DNA of 64,000 nucleotides from assembly GCA_963422285.2 (NCBI GenBank), contig OY729419.2, forward strand, positions 744,001-808,000. Reading direction: 5' to 3'. Within the stretch, counting starts at the first letter, position 1; each line of letters begins with the position of its first letter. The notes beneath the pieces were generated by a model that was not told the DNA's origin, did no database searches, and saw only the letters and a program-made list of their open reading frames with translations. Source of the DNA: VXYL01 sp963422285 (GTDB lineage: Bacteria; Pseudomonadota; Gammaproteobacteria; Pseudomonadales; Azotimanducaceae). Positions 34,892-43,597 of the stretch are shown in pieces. Position numbers and translations under genes: made by a program.

Positions 34892-36003
34892 CGATGCTCG
34901 CGCACCGCGTCTCCAGACAGGCCCTGGCAGCCCTCGTCAGCGCAACCTTCACGTCCGCTACGTTCTGCTCCCTGTTTGCATCGGAGACGACACGGACACC
35001 CACCGAATGGCTCCAAGCCATGGAAGGGGCGTTCCGCGACCTCGACTACGACGGCGTGTTCAGCTACTACACCGCCAATCATGGGCGGCAAGCCGTCTTC
35101 GCCCGGGAGTCCCTAGGCCAAGGCAGACTGCGCGAGCGCACCTTCGGCTTCAGCAGCGGCTACTACACCGCCAAGCTGACCACCTTCCGCATCGTCCACA
35201 AGCTGGTCGACGGCATCGAGCGGGAGCGAATCGTCGATTTGAACGGGCCGCGCCGCGAGATCCTGCGCCTCGGAGACGAAGTGGCCTTCATTCTGCAACC
35301 GGGCGACAATCTGCTAGCCTTGAAGGAGGCCGTCCCCGTCGTCCCGTACGCCCGCGTTTTCTCCCACCGGTTCGACGAGGTAAGCGACCACTATCGAGTC
35401 AGCTTTGGCGGCTACGGCCGGGTCGCGGACCGCGCTGCTCTGCTCCTGGGCGTCGCGCCGCGAGATCACGACCGCTTTGGCTACCGTCTTTGGCTCGATC
35501 GGGAGACCGGCCTGCTGCTGCGCTCCGAACTGCGCGATTTCGCCGGCGCCAACTTGGAGATCTTCCAGTTCACCGCACTGCGGGTGGGCGACAGCGTGGC
35601 GCTGGCCGATCTCGAACCTGACACCGAGGGAATCCGGGTGCGCCATCTCGCCGCCCCGGCACCGGCCACCGAAACCCGCATCCACACCCCGAAGTGGCAA
35701 GTGCGCTGGGTGCCGTCGGGCTTCCGCATGACCAGCGCCGCGGTGCGCCGCGCACCCGACGAGCAGAAAGACATCGACACGCTGATGTTCAGCGATGGCC
35801 TGGCCTCGCTTTCCGTGTTCATTGAAGCCATGCCGGAAGCCGGCGCCGGAAGCGTGGTTTCGCGCAACGGCGCCACCGTGGTGCTGACCCACTTGGCACC
35901 GGGCAAAGACGCTGTCCACGGCGACCATCTAGTCACCGTGGTGGGCGAAGTGCCCTTGGCCACAGCGCGCCGAATTGCTGTCGGCGTATACCGCCAGCCT
36001 TGA
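34888..36003 (+). CDS. rseB: Periplasmic regulator RseB/MucB
   Basis: 371 residues from the GTG at 34888 that overlaps the rseA stop (an ATG two codons later is equally possible). A signal-like N-terminus (ALAALVSATFTSATFCSLFA) is followed by the MucB/RseB large domain (WLQAMEGAFRDLDYDGVFSY, GYGRVADRAALLLGVAPRDH, RFGYRLWLDRETGLLLRSEL) and the C-terminal domain (WQVRWVPSGFRMTS). RseB shields RseA from DegS until lipopolysaccharide or lipoprotein signals release it. Confidence 0.93.
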   Translation: MTMLAHRVSRQALAALVSATFTSATFCSLFASETTRTPTEWLQAMEGAFRDLDYDGVFSYYTANHGRQAVFARESLGQGRLRERTFGFSSGYYTAKLTTFRIVHKLVDGIERERIVDLNGPRREILRLGDEVAFILQPGDNLLALKEAVPVVPYARVFSHRFDEVSDHYRVSFGGYGRVADRAALLLGVAPRDHDRFGYRLWLDRETGLLLRSELRDFAGANLEIFQFTALRVGDSVALADLEPDTEGIRVRHLAAPAPATETRIHTPKWQVRWVPSGFRMTSAAVRRAPDEQKDIDTLMFSDGLASLSVFIEAMPEAGAGSVVSRNGATVVLTHLAPGKDAVHGDHLVTVVGEVPLATARRIAVGVYRQP

Positions 36004-36452
36004 TGGCGGATAGCCGCATGCTGATCCGCACCGGCGTAGTGCGCTCCGCGGCCAGCGGTCGCGCGGTGGTGTTCGACCGCGAACGCTGTCCTGGCTGCGA
36101 TGGTCGCTGCGCCCTGCAGCTCGGCGGCACCCCGCGGCTGGCGCTGGATATCGACCTGCCCGACGGTACGCCGGTGGAGGTTGCCGCATCGGCGCCACCG
36201 CTGGCTCGGCGCGCGCTGGCGGTGTTCGGCATCCCCCTTGCGACCACCATAGCCGCCGCGGTGATCGCCAGCTGGACAGCCTGGGGCGACTGGCTGGTCC
36301 CGGCCGCCCTGCTCGGCAGCGCTTTGGCAATGATCGCCGGCCGATTCGCGCTGGCCGGAAAACGCGTCGCTGCCGGCCAAGGGATGCTCGAACCATGCGA
36401 GGGCCCTGCATGTCCGCGACCTCCCCGCACAGTGCGAATTCGGCTGATTTGA
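36003..36452 (+). CDS. rseC: RseC/SoxR-reducing-system protein
   Basis: 149 residues from the ATG at 36003, whose A is the last base of the rseB stop (TGATG). The N-terminus has the conserved cysteine cluster CPGCDGRC, then two transmembrane helices (about residues 74-95 and 100-118: ALAVFGIPLATTIAAAVIA, WLVPAALLGSALAMIAGRFA) and a short tail. RseC is an inner-membrane protein that modulates sigma-E and takes part in SoxR reduction with the Rsx complex. No mucD/degP gene follows; lepA is next. Confidence 0.9.
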   Translation: MADSRMLIRTGVVRSAASGRAVVFDRERCPGCDGRCALQLGGTPRLALDIDLPDGTPVEVAASAPPLARRALAVFGIPLATTIAAAVIASWTAWGDWLVPAALLGSALAMIAGRFALAGKRVAAGQGMLEPCEGPACPRPPRTVRIRLI

Positions 36453-36559
36453 CAGCGACCGCCTGCCGCCGCAAGACGCCACTGCGAAACGCGGGGACTA
36501 GCGGGAACGGCTCTGCTCCCCCGCGAACCTCCCCAGCAAGCAAAGTCGCGCGGCTGCGG

Positions 36560-36565
36560 TAGAAT
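36560..36565 (+). promoter_or_regulatory. -10 box just upstream of lepA
   Basis: TAGAAT ends 7 nt before the ATG at 36572, so transcription would begin at or next to that ATG. No good -35 is visible. If the true start is the second Met (36596) the leader would be about 24 nt. Confidence 0.4.
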
Positions 36566-36571
36566 GAGCAG

Positions 36572-38401
36572 ATGCCGTACGCAACGCAAGCCGAGATGCC
36601 AGCGCCAAGCATCGGACACATACGCAACTTCTCGATCATCGCCCACATCGACCACGGCAAGTCGACGTTGGCGGATCGCCTGATTCAGCTCTGCGGGGCC
36701 TTGAGCGAACGCGAGATGGCCGAACAGGTACTGGATTCCATGGACATCGAGCGCGAACGGGGCATCACGATCAAGGCGCAGTGCGTCACCCTGGAATATT
36801 GCGCCCGGAATGGGGAAAGCTATCGCCTGAACTTCATCGACACACCGGGCCATGTGGACTTCAGCTACGAGGTATCGCGGTCGCTGGCAGCCTGCGAAGG
36901 CGCATTGCTGGTGGTGGATGCCGCGCAAGGGGTGGAAGCGCAGTCGGTGGCAAACTGCTACACCGCCATCGAGCAGGGCCTGGAAGTGCTGCCGGTGCTG
37001 AACAAGATCGATCTGCAGCAGGCGGATCCGGTGCGCGTCGCCGCCGAGATCGAGGACATCATCGGCATCGCCGCGGACGACACGCTGGCGGTCAGCGCCA
37101 AAACCGGCACCGGCGTCGCCGAGCTGCTGGAATCCCTGATCGAAGGGATCCCCGCGCCAGCGGGCGATGTCGATGCCCCGCTCAAGGCCCTGATCGTCGA
37201 CTCCTGGTTCGACAACTATCTGGGCATCGTATCCCTGGTGCGCGTCTTCGACGGTCGCATCGAGGAAGGCGACAAGATCATCGCCAAGTCCGTACACCGC
37301 CCTCACAGGGTGGACGAGGTCGGCGTTTTCACGCCCAAGCGAGAGCGCCGAAAATCGCTGCAAGCAGGCGAGGTCGGCTATGTAGTGGCCGGCATCAAGG
37401 ACATTCGCGGCGCACCGGTGGGCGATACCCTGGTCGGCGCGGCGCACTCGGAGCTCGACCCGGTACCGGGATTCGAAACGGTGAAGCCGCAGGTGTACGC
37501 CGGCATGTTTCCGGTCAATTCCGAAGACTTCGAGAACTTCCGCGAGGCGCTGGCGAAGCTGACGTTGAACGACGCCTCGCTGTTCTACGAACCGGAAACC
37601 TCGGATGCCCTGGGCTTCGGTTTTCGCTGCGGGTTTCTCGGCATGCTGCACATGGAGATCGTCCAGGAGCGCTTGGAAAGAGAATACGGCCTGGATCTCA
37701 TCACCTCCGCGCCCACCGTGGTCTACGAAGCGACGACGCGCACAGGAGAAACCCTTCGCATCGACAATCCCTCGCAGCTTCCCGAAGCCGCCGCCATCGC
37801 CGAGATGCGCGAACCCATCGCCGAGGTGCGCATCCTCGCGCCTCAAGACTACGTGGGCAACGTCATCGGCTTGTGCGTAGCGCGGCGTGGCGTGCAAAAG
37901 GGCATGCGGTTCAGCGGCGGCCAAGTAGCGATCGACTATGAGATTCCTCTCGCCGAAGTGGTGCTCGATTTCTTCGATCGGCTGAAATCGGCAAGCCGGG
38001 GCTTCGCTTCCCTGGACTACAGTTTCATACGTTTCCAGGCCGCCCCTCTGGTACGTCTCGACGTGCTCGTCAACGGCCAACGAGTAGATGCCTTGGCCAC
38101 TATCACGCATCGCGAGCAGGCCCGGACCAGAGGCCGCGATCTGGTCAAGGCGATGCAGAAAGTCATTCCTCGGCAGATGTTCGATGTGGCCTTGCAGACC
38201 GCTATCGGCGGCCAGATCGTCGCCCGTCAGACGGTCAAGGCGCTGCGCAAGAACGTCACCGCGAAGTGCTACGGCGGCGACGTGACCCGCAAGAAGAAGC
38301 TGCTCGAGAAACAAAAGGAAGGCAAGAAGCGGATGAAGCAGTTCGGTCGCGTGGAGATTCCTCAAGATGCATTCCTCGCCGCACTCCGAATCGAGCGCTG
38401 A
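36572..38401 (+). CDS. lepA: Elongation factor 4 (LepA)
   Basis: 609 residues, family length. GTPase motifs: AHIDHGKSTLADRL (G1), RGITIKAQ (G2), DTPGHVDF (G3), NKIDL (G4). The LepA-specific C-terminal domain ends with KMLEKQKEGKKRMK-like LLEKQKEGKKRMKQFGRVEI and IPQDAFLAAL. LepA back-translocates or aids stalled ribosomes and affects initiation. An alternative start is the Met at 36596. It overlaps rnc by 35 bp. lepB (signal peptidase I), normally between lepA and rnc, is missing here. Confidence 0.97.
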   Translation: MPYATQAEMPAPSIGHIRNFSIIAHIDHGKSTLADRLIQLCGALSEREMAEQVLDSMDIERERGITIKAQCVTLEYCARNGESYRLNFIDTPGHVDFSYEVSRSLAACEGALLVVDAAQGVEAQSVANCYTAIEQGLEVLPVLNKIDLQQADPVRVAAEIEDIIGIAADDTLAVSAKTGTGVAELLESLIEGIPAPAGDVDAPLKALIVDSWFDNYLGIVSLVRVFDGRIEEGDKIIAKSVHRPHRVDEVGVFTPKRERRKSLQAGEVGYVVAGIKDIRGAPVGDTLVGAAHSELDPVPGFETVKPQVYAGMFPVNSEDFENFREALAKLTLNDASLFYEPETSDALGFGFRCGFLGMLHMEIVQERLEREYGLDLITSAPTVVYEATTRTGETLRIDNPSQLPEAAAIAEMREPIAEVRILAPQDYVGNVIGLCVARRGVQKGMRFSGGQVAIDYEIPLAEVVLDFFDRLKSASRGFASLDYSFIRFQAAPLVRLDVLVNGQRVDALATITHREQARTRGRDLVKAMQKVIPRQMFDVALQTAIGGQIVARQTVKALRKNVTAKCYGGDVTRKKKLLEKQKEGKKRMKQFGRVEIPQDAFLAALRIER

Positions 38402-39134
38402 GCCGGCGGACAGGCAGTTCTCGCGCGGGAGCAATGCCTCCGCGCCGCTCTCGTTCGACAGATCGGCGGACCTGGCCGTGCTGGAACAGCGGCTTGGCTA
38501 TGCATTCGGCGACCGCAAGCTGCTAGGCCAGGCGTTGACGCACAGGAGCGCTGGCGCGGACAACTTCGAGCGGCTCGAATTCCTCGGCGATGCGGCCCTC
38601 GGCTTCGCCGTCGGACAGGTGCTGTTCGACGCCATGGCGGACGCCAGCGAACAAACACTGACGCTGATGCGCGCCCATCTCGTCAACGCCTCCGCCTTGG
38701 CCTCGACAGCCCGGGAACTCGATCTCGGCGCATTCCTGAATCTAGGCATGGGAGAACGCAAATCCGGCGTTGCACAGCGAACATCGGTACTTGCCGATGC
38801 TCTGGAAGCCGTGTTCGGCGCCATCGTCTGCGACGGCGGGCTAGAGGCGGCAGCGATGGTGATTCAGCGCTTGTTCGACAGCCGCTTGGCAGCGCTCGAC
38901 GACGAGGCTTTGAAGGATCCGAAGACCCGCTTGCAGGAATACGTGCAGGCTAGGCGGCTGGCACTGCCGAAATACGACATCGTCGATGCGACAGGCAAGG
39001 ACCATGCCCGATTCTACTGCGTGGAATGCGTGGTGGACGATCTCGAAGTCCGCGCCCGGGGCAGCGGACGCAGCCGCCGGGAAGCCGAGAAGAACGCGGC
39101 CGGCGCCATTCTTGATCGACTGGAGGGGGCTTGA
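38367..39134 (+). CDS. rnc: Ribonuclease III
   Basis: 255 residues starting inside the end of lepA. A variable ~30-residue N-terminal extension precedes the core (LAVLEQRLGYAFGDRKLLGQ). The RNase III signature ERLEFLGDAALGFAVGQVLF and the second acidic cluster DALEAVFGAIVCDGG are intact; a dsRNA-binding domain (DPKTRLQEYVQARRLALPKY...EAEKNAAGAILDRL) ends the chain. It processes rRNA precursors and duplex RNA. An internal start without the extension is possible, but the ATG at 38367 is the first available. TGATG overlap with era. Confidence 0.94.
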   Translation: MHSSPHSESSAEPADRQFSRGSNASAPLSFDRSADLAVLEQRLGYAFGDRKLLGQALTHRSAGADNFERLEFLGDAALGFAVGQVLFDAMADASEQTLTLMRAHLVNASALASTARELDLGAFLNLGMGERKSGVAQRTSVLADALEAVFGAIVCDGGLEAAAMVIQRLFDSRLAALDDEALKDPKTRLQEYVQARRLALPKYDIVDATGKDHARFYCVECVVDDLEVRARGSGRSRREAEKNAAGAILDRLEGA

Positions 39135-40012
39135 TGCGCTGCGGAACCGTGGCCTTGGCCGGCCGGCCCAACGTCGGCAAGTCGACGCTGATGAACCACT
39201 TGCTCGGCCGCAAGCTCAGCATCACCTCGCGCAAGCCGCAAACTACGCGCCATGCCCTGCTTGGCATCCTCAACCGCACGGACGCGCAGATCGTCTTTGT
39301 CGATACGCCTGGCATCCACCTGCCGAAGGGCCGGGCGCTGAACCGCTACATGATCGGCCAAGCCGTTGGTTCCCTTGCCGGCGTCGACCTCGCGGTGATG
39401 CTGGTGGAAGCCCGCGGCTGGCACCCTGGCGACGAAATCGTCCGCCGCCGGGTCGTGGATGCGCAAGTGCCATGCATCTGCGCCATCAACAAAATCGACC
39501 GCCTGCGACCCAAGGAACGACTGCTGCCGCTAATCGACGAACTGCGTGTCAAGCACGAATTCGAGGAGATCGTGCCGGTGTCGGCGCTGCGCAATACGGC
39601 TCTCGACGAACTGGCCGACGAAATCGTCCGGCGCCTGCCGACGGCACCGCAAATATTCGCTGAAGATCGAGTGACCGACCGGCCGCTGGACTTCCTGATT
39701 GGCGAAATCGTGCGCGAAAAAGCCGTGCGCCGGCTCGGTGCCGAGCTGCCGCATCAGACCACGGTGGTGGTGGAGAACATCGAGCGCCTGGATCGTTGCA
39801 CGGAAATCCATGCGGTACTATATGTGGAGCGCGACACGCAGAAGCGGATAGCCATCGGCAAAGGGGGGGCCATGCTCAAGTCAATTGGCGAAGACGCCCG
39901 CAAGGATATCGATGCACTGATCGGCGGCAAGGCCAGAGTGCGCCTGTGGGTCAAGGTCCAGCCACGCTGGAGCAATCGTCCGCAGGCCTTGCAGCAGCTC
40001 GGCTACCGCTAA
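39134..40012 (+). CDS. era: GTPase Era
   Basis: 292 residues from the ATG overlapping the rnc stop. G motifs: GRPNVGKSTLMNHLLG, KPQTTRHALLG, DTPGIHLPKG and NKIDRL; the C-terminal KH domain has ERDTQKRIAIGKGGAMLKSI and ends VKVQPRWSNRPQALQQLGY. Era binds the 3' end of 16S rRNA in 30S maturation. It is between rnc and recO, the conserved order; TAATG overlaps recO by 1 base. Confidence 0.97.
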   Translation: MRCGTVALAGRPNVGKSTLMNHLLGRKLSITSRKPQTTRHALLGILNRTDAQIVFVDTPGIHLPKGRALNRYMIGQAVGSLAGVDLAVMLVEARGWHPGDEIVRRRVVDAQVPCICAINKIDRLRPKERLLPLIDELRVKHEFEEIVPVSALRNTALDELADEIVRRLPTAPQIFAEDRVTDRPLDFLIGEIVREKAVRRLGAELPHQTTVVVENIERLDRCTEIHAVLYVERDTQKRIAIGKGGAMLKSIGEDARKDIDALIGGKARVRLWVKVQPRWSNRPQALQQLGYR

Positions 40013-40770
40013 TGATCCGTGCCGCCGAACGCCAACCGGCGTATGTGCTGCACAGACGCGCGTTTCGCGAAACCAGCGTCATCGTGGATCTGCTGAGCCG
40101 CGATTTCGGTCTCGTCGGCGGCGTCGTGCGCGGCATCAAGGGTCCGCGGCGACGAGGGTACGACATCGAACCGTTCGGCGAGGTGGCGGCGACATGGCGC
40201 GGACGCGGCCAGCTAGTCACCGTGCTGCGCTGCGAAAGCGTGGCGCCAAGGCGATTGGCCGGCGATGTGCTGTTCGCCGGCTTCTACGTCAACGAACTGC
40301 TGATCAAGACGCTGCGCCAGGAGGAGCCCGTTGCCGGCTTGTTCCACCACTACGGCCAAGCGTTGGAAGGAATGGCCTCCGGCGAAGAACTCGAAGGCGC
40401 CTTGCGCGTCTTCGAACGGCGACTGCTCGAGGAACTCGGCTACGGGCTCGTCTTCGATGTCGACGTTCGCAGCGGACGACCTATCGACTCTGGCAAGTTC
40501 TACCGCCTCGTCGACAGCGAAGGTTTCCAGGAAGCAGCCTCCGCACCAATGCAGGCAGTCGGCAACGGTTCAGCGCCGTTGGTTCTGACCGGCAGCCAAG
40601 TTGCCGCCATCGACGCTGGCGACTATGCGGACCGCCTTGTCCGGCGAGCCGCCAAGCGCATCTTTCGCCGTGCTCTGGAACCGCACTTGGACGGACGGCA
40701 GTTGACGACGCGCCGTCTGTTCGCCGCTCGGGCCGCCTTGCCCGCGCGGGAGATCGAGACCAATGGTTAG
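40012..40770 (+). CDS. recO: DNA repair protein RecO
   Basis: 252 residues. The N-terminal OB-fold (QPAYVLHRRAFRETSVIVDL, DFGLVGGVVRGIKGPRRRG) and the helical/zinc-like C-terminal part (FYVNELLIKTLRQEEPVAGL, FERRLLEELGYGLVFDVD) fit RecO, which loads RecA with RecR in gap repair. The ATG shares one base with the era stop. Its 3' end overlaps relA by 8 bp; the usual downstream pdxJ-acpS pair is replaced by relA. Confidence 0.93.
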   Translation: MIRAAERQPAYVLHRRAFRETSVIVDLLSRDFGLVGGVVRGIKGPRRRGYDIEPFGEVAATWRGRGQLVTVLRCESVAPRRLAGDVLFAGFYVNELLIKTLRQEEPVAGLFHHYGQALEGMASGEELEGALRVFERRLLEELGYGLVFDVDVRSGRPIDSGKFYRLVDSEGFQEAASAPMQAVGNGSAPLVLTGSQVAAIDAGDYADRLVRRAAKRIFRRALEPHLDGRQLTTRRLFAARAALPAREIETNG

Positions 40771-42721
40771 CTTCCGAGTCGATTTGCCGCGACTGCCGAA
40801 CGGCGAGCCGGATCTCGACCTCTGGCTGGACGAAGCATCAGGGCAGGAAGCCGAACGCCGCCGCTGCGCGGTGTCCGTTTTCGATCTCGTCCGCAAAGAT
40901 GCCGTGCGCAAGCCCGGGTTGGAACTCGTGGAGTTGCTGATCGAGCTGAAGATGGACCTGGTCACGGCGATGGCCGGCATGACGATATTCGCCGTGCAGC
41001 GCGGCTGCATAGATGCGGGCCAGCTACCCAAGGAGGTCGCCAACCTAGTCGCCGCCGTTCTCCGCCTGTCCTCCACCAATGTGTTGTCGCTCAGCGATTC
41101 GGCAGTTCTGTCCAGCGAGGCCAAGAGCCAAGCCGACAACGTACGACATATGCTGATCGCTCTGATCGACGATCCACGGGTCGCCGTCATCAAGCTCGCC
41201 GAACGGATCGTGGCGTTGCGCCACACCAAGAATGCGGACTGCAAAACCCGGCGATTGATGGCCCGGGAAGCGATGGAGTTCTTCGCGCCGCTGGCCAGTC
41301 GGCTCGGTATTTGGCAACTGAAGTGGACGCTGGAGGATCTGGCGTTCCGCTACCTCTACCCAGAGCAATACCGGGACATCGCCGCCAAGCTTGACGGCCG
41401 TCGAGAAGAACGTGAACGGCAGGTGGAGGCGATTCGCCAGGATCTGGCGTTCCGCCTATCAGCGGCCGGCATCGATGGCGAAGTCCAAGGCCGCGCCAAG
41501 CATATCTACAGCATCTGGCGCAAAATGACCCACAAGTCCATCGAATTTTCCAAAGTACGCGACGTGCAGGCAGTGCGCGTACTGGTGGATCGCATCGATG
41601 CCTGCTACCGTGCCCTGGGTGTGGTACACACCTCGTGGCCGCATATTCCCAGCGAATTCGACGACTACATCGCCAACCCCAAGGGAAACGGCTACCGCTC
41701 CATCCACACTGCCGTCATCGGTCCTGCCGGCAAGACGCTGGAGGTGCAGATTCGCACCCGAGAAATGCACGAAGAGTCGGAACTCGGCTTCTGCGCACAC
41801 TGGACCTACAAGGCCGAAGGCGGCAATGGCACGGCGCAGTCCAAGGCGGCGCGGCGCTCTGCGTTGCAGTCCAAGAAGATGGACTGGCTGCGCAGCGTCC
41901 TGGAATGGCACGATCAGCTCGGCACCGTGGCAAACGGCGAATACGTGGCCGAAGACCGCATTTTCGTGACCACGCCCAAGGGCCATGTGCTGGATCTGTC
42001 GCCGCGAGCCACCCCGGTGGATTTCGCCTATCGCGTACATACCGAAATCGGCCATCGCTGCTGCGGAGCCCGGGTGAACGGACAGCGCGTACCCCTCAAC
42101 CGGCTGCTCGCCACCGGCGAATGCGTCGAGATCGAGACCGGAGAAGCCGAGGCGCCGCGGCGAGAATGGCTGAATCCAGCGCTCGGTCTCGTCAATACCT
42201 CGCGGGCGCGAACGAAAGTCCAGTCCTGGTTCAAGAACCAGCTGACGGAGTCCAATATCAACGCTGGACGCGCATTGCTCGAGGAGACCGCAACACGTCT
42301 CGATCTGCCCCAGGACTTCGCCGAACTCGCCGAGTGTGCCGGCTACGAATCCGAAGACGCCCTGCTGTTGGCGGTAGGCGTCGGCGATCAACTGGTGATC
42401 GACCTAGTCAAACTGCTATCGAAGCCATCCGCCCACGAGGACAACAAGCTGCCGGAACAGCCGCATGCGCACACCGGCGCGTTCCAGGGTGTGGTCGTAC
42501 ATGGTCGCGACCGCGACGGCTTGCTGCGCGACATCATGGCCGCCGTCGCCGAATTGTCTATTTCGGTGGTCGCCGCCAACGCCCGCGCCGGCATGCCCGA
42601 CAAGGGCGCGATCATTACCATGGAGCTGCATGTCGGCGATCTTGCCGAGCTTGCTCGGGCCATGGACAATATTCGCCGCATCCCGGATGTGCTCGACATC
42701 AGACGCACGCACATTCGCTGA
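40763..42721 (+). CDS. relA: RelA-type (p)ppGpp synthetase
   Basis: 652 residues. The hydrolase-like N-terminal domain lacks the HDxxED zinc motif (reading SDSAVLSSEAKSQADNVRHM in the region), as in RelA rather than SpoT. The synthetase domain is complete (GRAKHIYSIWRKMTHKSIEF, EFDDYIANPKGNGYRSIHTA, EVQIRTREMHEESELGFCAH). TGS (DRIFVTTPKGHVLDLSPRAT), helical and ACT (HGRDRDGLLRDIMAAVAELS) domains follow. It makes (p)ppGpp on ribosomes with uncharged tRNA. It overlaps recO by 8 bp, an unusual neighbour. Confidence 0.95.
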   Translation: MVSFRVDLPRLPNGEPDLDLWLDEASGQEAERRRCAVSVFDLVRKDAVRKPGLELVELLIELKMDLVTAMAGMTIFAVQRGCIDAGQLPKEVANLVAAVLRLSSTNVLSLSDSAVLSSEAKSQADNVRHMLIALIDDPRVAVIKLAERIVALRHTKNADCKTRRLMAREAMEFFAPLASRLGIWQLKWTLEDLAFRYLYPEQYRDIAAKLDGRREERERQVEAIRQDLAFRLSAAGIDGEVQGRAKHIYSIWRKMTHKSIEFSKVRDVQAVRVLVDRIDACYRALGVVHTSWPHIPSEFDDYIANPKGNGYRSIHTAVIGPAGKTLEVQIRTREMHEESELGFCAHWTYKAEGGNGTAQSKAARRSALQSKKMDWLRSVLEWHDQLGTVANGEYVAEDRIFVTTPKGHVLDLSPRATPVDFAYRVHTEIGHRCCGARVNGQRVPLNRLLATGECVEIETGEAEAPRREWLNPALGLVNTSRARTKVQSWFKNQLTESNINAGRALLEETATRLDLPQDFAELAECAGYESEDALLLAVGVGDQLVIDLVKLLSKPSAHEDNKLPEQPHAHTGAFQGVVVHGRDRDGLLRDIMAAVAELSISVVAANARAGMPDKGAIITMELHVGDLAELARAMDNIRRIPDVLDIRRTHIR

Positions 42722-42789
42722 CCGACATGAACGCGGCCGAGCAATTCGGGGACCAGGATCGCTGAAACCAGATAGAACGTGGAGATCCC

Positions 42790-43473
42790 ATGAAGTTGAT
42801 TCTGTTGGGGCCACCCGGCGCCGGGAAGGGTACCCAAGCGACATTCATCTGCCGCGACTACGCCATTGCGCAGATCTCGACGGGCGAGATGCTGCGTACG
42901 GCGATCGCCGCCGGAACGCCGTTAGGGAGGAAGGTGCAAGCAATCATGGACGCCGGCGAGCTGGTAGACGACGATACTGTCGTTCGCCTCGTCAAGGAAC
43001 GCATCCGCCAGCCGGACTGTCGCAACGGCTTCCTGTTCGACGGTTTTCCTCGCACTATCCCTCAGGCCGAAGCCGTGCGTAGCGCGGGAATCGCCATCGA
43101 TCATGTCGTGGAAATTCATGTCCCGGATGAAGTCGTGGTGCAACGCCTTTCCGGGCGGCGCGTACACGAGGCCAGCGGGCGAATCTACCACCTCGAATTC
43201 GATCCACCGAAATCGCCGGGCATCGACGACGATACTGGCGAGCCGTTGATCCAGCGCGATGACGACAATGAGCACACGGTACGCGAACGCTTGCAGGTAT
43301 ACCACCGGCAAACCCGACCGTTGGTTTATTTCTACCGCCAGCTGCGTGCAGCCGAAGCGCTTCGGCACACGGACGTCGACGGCAAAGCCAGCGTGGACGA
43401 AATCCGCCGAACGATTGCCGACGCCCTGGCTTCGCAACCGAGAAACGCCAATGCCCAAAGCCGGGCCGGGTGA
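42790..43473 (+). CDS. adk: Adenylate kinase
   Basis: 227 residues: P-loop GPPGAGKGTQA, AMP-site STGEMLRTAI, GFLFDGFPRTIPQAE, a long LID domain without zinc cysteines (GRIYHLEFDPPKSPG...DDNEHTVRERLQVYHRQT). It interconverts ATP+AMP and 2 ADP. A ribosome site (GTGGAGATCCC) precedes the ATG. It lies 68 bp after relA and probably shares its transcript. Confidence 0.97.
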   Translation: MKLILLGPPGAGKGTQATFICRDYAIAQISTGEMLRTAIAAGTPLGRKVQAIMDAGELVDDDTVVRLVKERIRQPDCRNGFLFDGFPRTIPQAEAVRSAGIAIDHVVEIHVPDEVVVQRLSGRRVHEASGRIYHLEFDPPKSPGIDDDTGEPLIQRDDDNEHTVRERLQVYHRQTRPLVYFYRQLRAAEALRHTDVDGKASVDEIRRTIADALASQPRNANAQSRAG

Positions 43474-43529
43474 GCGTCGGCAGGATATGCAGAAACGGAA
43501 AAGCAGCTTGTGATATTTTTGTAAATTAA

Positions 43530-43560
43530 TTGTAGACATGATCTTGAGCAGGTGTATTAT
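43530..43560 (+). promoter_or_regulatory. AT-rich promoter of the AT-hook gene
   Basis: TTGTAG (43530-43535) followed at 17 nt by TGTATT (43553-43558), or at 19 nt by TATTAT (43555-43560). The surrounding 43505-43560 stretch is conspicuously AT-rich for this genome (runs such as TGATATTTTTGTAAATTAAT). Confidence 0.55.
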
Positions 43561-43597
43561 CAGGCAGCCAATTCGTATCCATGCGAGGGGATGACCT

